NCBI GenBank assembly: GCA_017591395.1
Contig: WEDG01007439.1
Span: 49,938 to 113,937 of the forward strand
Reading direction: 5' to 3'
Length of the DNA: 64,000 nt
DNA from: Schistocephalus solidus
Taxonomy: Eukaryota > Platyhelminthes > Cestoda > Diphyllobothriidea > Diphyllobothriidae
In this document: positions 58,791 through 64,000 of the stretch, one piece after another
How positions within the stretch are numbered: position 1 is the stretch's first letter
Layout of the letters: each line of letters opens with the position of its first letter
Translations under genes and position numbers: made by a program
The notes under the pieces: generated by a model
Databases searched by the model: none
Told to the model about the DNA's origin: nothing
Seen by the model: the letters and a program-made list of their open reading frames with translations, nothing else

Positions 58791-59445
58791 ACTTAACTCA
58801 TAAAATGTGTGATCGAAATAGGAGTGAGTTTAGAGTATATTTGCTTTTGTTATTTTAGTTTTTTGAGTGGATTTGACGCTCAGAAAACCTTTTTCTAAAG
58901 AACACTGCATGTTAAAGCTTACTATCTTAAAGGAAAATAGACGGGATTTGGGCGAAATCGAAGGTTGCCTGATATCAAAAAACTTTCCTATGCTATTTAA
59001 TACCAAAGAACCAAACCTATTGTTTTTTTGCGTTCTGCCATAAAAGAACGTTAATATAGGCAAGAAGGGCTTCAAACAAATCCCTTCTGTGATCAGAAAA
59101 TATGATCTTACTTCAATGAAAATTAGACGGAGGCAAGTTTAAAGAATCGCATTGCTTTCCAGAAACAAGAAATGAATTCATTTTTAAAGATTATTGTTTT
59201 GTAAACTTGTTTACCAGTATTTTTTTTTACAACCCCAAAACTGGAATCGTGAAAAAAATGCGTACAATTAACTTTGGAGATGGACTCCTAGAACAATCTA
59301 GGCTAAATTGGAAGCATGCGATAAGATACTTTTTGTATAGTATAGTTTCCAAATAAAAGTGAAGAATTGAGTTCCAGAAAATAGTCGTGAAGAGGGAGAC
59401 AAGACCACTGGAACCAGAACTTTATTAGCCTGGTGTGTCGGATTC

Positions 59446-59505
59446 TCTCTCGAACCCGTCTTCCGAATCAGAAAACGCCAGGTTAATAAGGCTCTTGCTC
59501 CAATG
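59446..59505 (+). repeat. PLE 3'-end signature in a VTA1 intron
   Basis: tcgaacccgtcttccgaatc, then gccaggttaataaggctctt and gctccaatgaac, the same ending as at 7396. Confidence 0.5.
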
Positions 59506-59987
59506 AACTTTTCTCCTTCTTCGCAATATAGTTACTGATAATCTGGGATTTAGGAACGCAATGAGCAGAATTTTGACATTTTTTGCAAAATCGTAGTATA
59601 TATTAAGCTACCTTTGAGTGCATTTGTAAGCTTGGAACAGGGCATTAAAATAAAGAAAAATAGCCAAAAACGCTCCAAAATAGTGAGAAAAGTAAGTCAT
59701 TTCATTTTCAGCAGAAAAGGTACCACTTATTTTCAGGGAAGTCATAACACTGGTCAAACTTGCACATTTTAACCTCAATTTAACCTTGGAAAAAGGTAAA
59801 GTGCGCATATATTTGTCAGCTTAATATCTAATCAAGGCGCTTTTTAATGAGGCGCCTTAAATTGTCGTTAAATTTAGCTTCGGCGTATCGATTGCCGACT
59901 TTGGTTTCGAACGTTTAGTTTTCTCTGCGACGAGTCAGAGCTAAGTTCAAGACTGCGTCGTATTGTGAATCTTCAGTTTGTGTATCC

Positions 59988-60449
59988 ATGACTAGATCAG
60001 AACTTGGCCTTGTTGGATCTTGTTCTAGAGTCATGCACACTCTGAGACGGCCTGAAAACGACTGTGAACGAGACCTTTGCAACAGAATCAACGAAACTTT
60101 CACCAAAAACGATATCTCTTCTTTAATCAGAGTGCATGGATTGCCAATCCCCAGTCATCAGGAAGGACACCGACATCGGCCAGGACGTCTGTGCGGACCC
60201 TATTTCATAGACTCCAGTTGGGATGTCTTTCCCCAATTTCCTAACTGTGGCGTAGTCTCAGTAATGCAACGAAGAGTGGACCGCACGAAACCGTATAGGG
60301 TCGGTAAGGATAAAACTTCGTCCCTGGGCAGAGGTAGTGATGGAGGGGTTAGCGAAGATGATAAGACGCTAAAGGGCACATCCCAACGACCGATCAGTAA
60401 CAAAACCATCGTTAGGATCACACAGAGTCCTGCAGTACAGGTAATCTGA
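59988..60449 (+). other. 153-codon open frame without recognisable identity
   Basis: It starts at ATG 59988 and stops at TGA 60447. It contains RRPENDCERDLCNRINETFT and, later, DKTLKGTSQRPISNK, with a possible GTAATC donor near its end. The opposite strand is also open over its first part (SSDLVMDTQTEDSQYDAVLN, stop near 59918), so at most one is real. No domain is recognised. It lies in the VTA1 intron on the opposite strand to the gene. Confidence 0.2.
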
Positions 60450-60904
60450 CACAAAGTTAATGAAATAATCGGTCTTTCAGCTAAGGCCTAAAACGTAAAA
60501 TTTGCCATTTCAGCCAGGACCTACTTAAGGAATTATCTAACGCACTTAGTCATCAATTTACGCTAATGTCGAAATAAATGAACATGTTTCGTCGTCGATT
60601 GGGTGTAAGACTTGCTTCAGTTGTCTTACTGACTGAGAACTAATGGTGATCGTTAGTAGTTGCCTGCGCGGTTGAGTGAGGTTGTACAGATGCCAGATTT
60701 ACGTGTTCGAAAGTTTTGTTATATGCAATTGTTGTAATTTCACACCAGGATGCCTAGTATGACATTTTCAGTGCGGACGAAAGGTGGTTTCTCAGGCGTG
60801 CGTGGATATGAAATAGTTTGAAATTAAGTTGCGTGTTTAGCGATATTACAAACTTACTTCTAATTAAAACGAATTTCACAATAGAAAAGTATCGAAAAAG
60901 ACTG

Positions 60905-61110
60905 GAGAGACTGCAATGGTAATTTCTGGCTTATTAGCCATACCAACCCCAGGTGGCGCACCTACGATGGTCGAACCCGCAACCTGTTGATGAGAAATCA
61001 AACTCTAACCACTGAGCTACACGCTCGTGGTCTTGTCATAAATGGCGATTTCAGTCTCTCTGGTCATTGCTGGTAATGTTCTACTGCCTATACTACTAGC
61101 CGCTGTGCGG
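60905..61110. mobile_element. tRNA-derived SINE, fold-back arrangement, in a VTA1 intron
   Basis: The minus strand of 60940-61040 has an excellent box A (gtgtagctcagtggttagag) and box B (gcgggttcgaccat), followed by ggttggtatggctaataagc-type body sequence. The + strand from 61046 carries the SINE body in the opposite sense (gtctctctggtcattgctgg, tctactgcctatactacta). Two copies therefore face away from each other, as at 34293-34720. Confidence 0.65.
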
Positions 61111-63307
61111 CCGCTAGCGGGGTCGAGAGAGAGAGAGGCCCGAGGCAGAATAAGACAAGCAAGCCCAGTAACCGATAGGTGAGCGCCTATCCCCTAACGT
61201 GAATTTCGCAATTTCGGTTAAATTTCATGAGATCTGTCACTAAATTTAGGCAATTCCTGCATTTGGCTTGTTGATTGCCCGTGTTTGGGCGCAAATGAAA
61301 AGGACGAGAGTTAAAGCGAAGTGTCCTCTTGATAGTATATAAGTCAAGCGAACCTTGGCTCCCACGCAAGTAACGCCTAGTTCACCTGTTCCTAGAGGCC
61401 GATCGTCACGCCGTGTATATCACAGGAATCGAAGGGATCGTAATAGCACAACTTGAAAAATAGATTGACCACAGAGACTGTTTTTCCAGCGGTATGAGTC
61501 GTGAGTTTGGATTTCAGTTAGGTCGGAAACATTCATGTTTTGCTCGTGACAAATGCGCATTGTTGGAGTTTGCGCAACACTTCAAGGAAAGTTAACACAT
61601 CCCGGCTCCTGAAATCAGTTCTTTTCAGCTCGGATACTGAACAACGGTCACGGGGCATGTCACTGTCTTTGACGTCATCGTTCAGGCCTTTGATTTTATG
61701 AGGATTTCTGAGAACTTTGAGTACAGGCGGACCCCCAACAAGCACCCGTTCATTCATTGGGATTGTCCGCTCTGGCTTTCCGTTTCGGTGGAAAAGAAGT
61801 GCAAGACAACGGTTGCAATCAAACGTACTTAATGACGGTTCATGATCGCCATGCCAGTATCACCATGGAGCTTTACTGTATATTATAGGGCAATCTTTAT
61901 GCTAGACCACAGCCTTCTGCATCCTGGTAGCATTGTCGCTGCTACTGCGTGGCAATTTATTCGTTTAACACAAATTTCGGCTTATTTTTATGCCAGTCCA
62001 CTTACAGGGCGAACCCAGATCTTGAAGCTGTTCATGTTTAAGAATCAGCAAACAACCTCTAAGAAGCCGCAATGTTAATATTGCAAGACAGAAAAAAAGT
62101 ATGCATGTTTTAGCAGACAACAAGAGAGCTGCTGTCTTTGACGAGGAATGACAACTGGCATACTTAACATCTGGCCCATTGGCGAAACTCTGAACGCAGC
62201 CGTCCCTACGGACGCCGTACCATGAGTTGCAAGGAATAGGCCGTGCACGATCATGGTAAATGGAGGGAAATATGGTTTAAGTAAGGAATCGGGTCCCGCC
62301 CTGCTTATAGATTGGACGTTAAATCGTTATGTAATGGCGAGCAGTGGAGCCTTGGAAGATATCGGACAGCATTCGTCTTCGTAAGACCACCGCCACTTAT
62401 GATCTTGTCAGTAAACGACCTGCCAGATCAGCGCTTAACCACAAATGAGGGAATTGGCGCAGCGTTCTCCGCGAACGCTTATCAATAAGGGCCAAAAGGC
62501 CGTTGATTTCAAAGCTGGCCTTCACTGAAGATCAACTGCCCGTCCACGTCTAGGGGAAAGTCGGTTAGATTGAAGGTATAATAATGGGCAGATTGTAGCA
62601 CATATCCCTTAACTTTCTATGTTACCCATTCTAAAAACGTAGGAGAAAATATGAAATAAAAATGGCGGATGCCTTTTTTAAAATATTATAGGCAAGTTTC
62701 GTTAGATGTATTTACTGACGGTCTCTTAAGTCGACGTTGGTCTCTTTACTGCCAGCTTTTACTATAGTTGCTGTGAGAGAGTAAATTAAGAAAATCTCAG
62801 ATATACGGAAAAAGAGAATCCATGGGTTCTCACAAAACCAAGAATACATTTCCTTGGCATATATGGGCATGATAAGCAATGTTATACGTCTAAAGATTTA
62901 TTTCGGACTGTTGGCCACGAAGGAAGGTTTTTATTTTATTTTTTTCTAAATAAAGGCCTCCTAGTGACCGACTTTTAATTCTTCATGAACTTTCATGTCA
63001 ACTTTGAAGAAATGCGTTCAGTCCTTTCAAAAGCATGAACTTCTTACCAGGAAGAGAAGATGCATCCTCTTCAGATGCAGGACCAGCAACCGGAACTTCT
63101 CCACTATCGAGGCACCTTTTTATATACACAGCCTTATATTTGGCGTACTTCCGAGCTTTTACAATCTAACAGAGTGAGGATTAGTGAGAATAATATACCT
63201 CTTCAGAAACTTCCCCAAAGAAAGAGAGAACATCCATCAATATTCCTGCCGTCAAAAATGATTTTATAGTGGCACTAAGTATAAAGTGCTAGGTACCGCT
63301 AACTTAC

Positions 63308-63530
63308 GGGCCAAAGTCAGCGGCTTCGTCACGCTTGAACGCAAACGCAAACAATTTCAGTGCATACTCCTCAATGTATGCCTGACCATGAAGTTCCGAT
63401 GAAATGCGTTCATCATCCTTCAGTGCCTTTTTCATGTCGTCTAGATTATCTAGCAATGCACTAAGGAACTTCGAGGATTCCTTAGATTTCGCATCAATTT
63501 TAACGCCTGTTTGGACGGCGTACATACGAC
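63308..63530 (-). CDS. VTA1: VTA1/LIP5, second coding exon (N-terminal MIT-like domain)
   Basis: The exon continues VTA1 without a break: the joined frame gives CRMYAVQTGVKIDAKSKES, then KFLSALLDNLDDMKK, and YIEEYALKLFAFAFKRDEAA. Each block aligns with the human order 'CRLYAMQTGMKIDSK', 'KFLSKLMDQLEALKK' and 'HLENYALKMFLYADNEDRA'. This domain binds ESCRT-III proteins such as CHMP1B and CHMP5. The acceptor is cgcacag before 63530 and the donor is GTAAGT after 63308. The exon leaves two bases into a codon. The preceding intron is only 33 nt (63531-63563), in the smallest size class known in flatworms. Confidence 0.92.
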
Positions 63531-63563
63531 CTGTGCGTAATAAAAACAACATCTAGCACTTAC

Positions 63564-63663
63564 AGTAATAAGCGACTACTTTGTCACGCGCGTCGTGCTC
63601 CTGAGCACATTTACAAACCATAGCAATTGCCTTTAGGGGTGCTGGAGGCTTTGACAAATCCAT
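63564..63663 (-). CDS. VTA1: VTA1/LIP5, first coding exon
   Basis: This exon encodes the first 33 residues of the VTA1/LIP5 homologue, the cytosolic cofactor that activates the AAA ATPase VPS4 to dismantle ESCRT-III in multivesicular-body sorting. The ATG is at 63663-63661. The frame reads MDLSKPPAPLKAIAMVCKC, then AQEHDARDKVVAYY, matching the family's conserved 'AxEHDxRDPVVAYYCRLYA' helix of the N-terminal tandem MIT-like domain. The exon ends one base into a Cys codon at a GTAAGT donor. Only 33 nt later the next exon supplies the other two bases. The N-terminal extension before the conserved helix is of about the usual length for the family, supporting this start. The 340 bp upstream to the window end is AT-rich with no recognised element. 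Confidence 0.9.
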
Positions 63664-64000
63664 TTTGGCACTGTACAGACAACGCCAACTTAATTAAATA
63701 AACGCTTCTAATTACGAACAGACAAACAAGTCCTTCAAATTGGCGATACGGATTGACTACCATTAATAAAGGCATTTAATAGTTCATCCGATCCCAAAGA
63801 TATTGCAGAAATTTTTTTACAATTAACACGTTCGTTACTATTATTTAGGATAAGCGGAACATTAAATGTAGGCCTACTTCAGAGTTGTCTATTAAAAGAG
63901 TGTGGGTGAGTGGAAAATAATTTCCAATTCCATTCAAAAAATCGGGATCCTTCTTGTGGGATAGTATGAAGTCATTTTCATGTTAATTGCTGACAACGTA
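63664..64000 (-). promoter_or_regulatory. VTA1: Upstream region of VTA1 (5' flank)
   Basis: These 337 bp lie upstream of the VTA1 start codon on the minus strand and should hold the 5' UTR and core promoter. They are AT-rich. I see no clear TATA box at a useful distance and no spliced-leader acceptor that I would commit to. Confidence 0.3.

Larger units (their letters stand above)
58031..63307 (-). other. VTA1: VTA1 intron region; middle exons not located
   Basis: About 5.3 kb separates exon 2 from the last exon of VTA1. The family's second MIT-like half ('MIKSFYTASLLIDVLTVFGE', 'RKYAxWKA') should be encoded here, but I could not find it in any frame of the minus strand. Phase arithmetic requires at least one intervening exon. 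The region holds a LINE 3'-tail remnant (58440-58790), a PLE-tail signature (about 59446), an open stretch at 59988-60449 and a fold-back SINE (60905-61110). From 61110 to 63300 I see nothing identifiable. Confidence 0.6.

Noticed and set aside
1..64000. CRISPR arrays, rRNA genes, LTR retrotransposons
   Set aside because: I looked for regularly spaced direct repeats, rRNA motifs and gag/pol protease or integrase signatures and saw none.

Overview
This window looks like nuclear DNA from a flatworm, most probably a pseudophyllidean (diphyllobothriid) tapeworm. Three observations point there. Genes are split into short exons by very long introns. One intron is only 33 nt, as is common in flatworms. 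The repeats match families I know from Spirometra/Schistocephalus/Dibothriocephalus-type genomes: a LINE whose ORF ends in C2H2 zinc fingers, Penelope-like elements (PLEs) with a GIY-YIG endonuclease, and tRNA-derived SINEs. There are no prokaryotic operons, CRISPR arrays or rRNA genes, and no functional tRNA gene was recognised.

Only two cellular genes are recognised with confidence. On the + strand, 5658-23478 holds the 3' part of an NFAT/Rel-family transcription factor gene. Two exons (5658-5893 and 14414-14543) together encode an NFAT-type IPT domain, and two further phase-compatible exons (23053-23217 and 23282-23478) complete a C-terminus with a stop codon. The Rel DNA-binding N-half must lie upstream of the window. 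On the - strand, 63663-57750 holds VTA1/LIP5, the cofactor of the ESCRT disassembly ATPase VPS4: first exon, second exon and the last exon with the C-terminal Vta1 domain. The middle of that protein was not located. A third, unidentified coding-like exon lies at 3432-3280 (-).

Region by region: 1-5500 is repeat-rich (an inverted repeat, then two zinc-finger LINE fragments pointing away from each other around the orphan exon). 5658-23478 is the NFAT locus, whose introns hold a decayed Merlin/IS1016-type DNA transposase (12496-13320), a 149-bp tandem duplication and LINE debris. 23.5-30.4 kb is a nest of retroelements: a LINE reverse transcriptase on the - strand interrupted by a PLE, and abutted by a zinc-finger LINE on the + strand. 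30.4-57.7 kb is a graveyard of PLE fragments on both strands, SINEs, microsatellites and an old roughly 2.5-kb duplication. 57.75-63.66 kb is the VTA1 locus.

Nothing here forms a pathway together: the two cellular genes are independent and convergent, separated by about 34 kb of transposon-derived sequence. All transposable-element ORFs seen are broken by stops, frameshifts or truncation. Identifications rest on reading the translated sequence by eye against remembered family motifs; no database search was possible.
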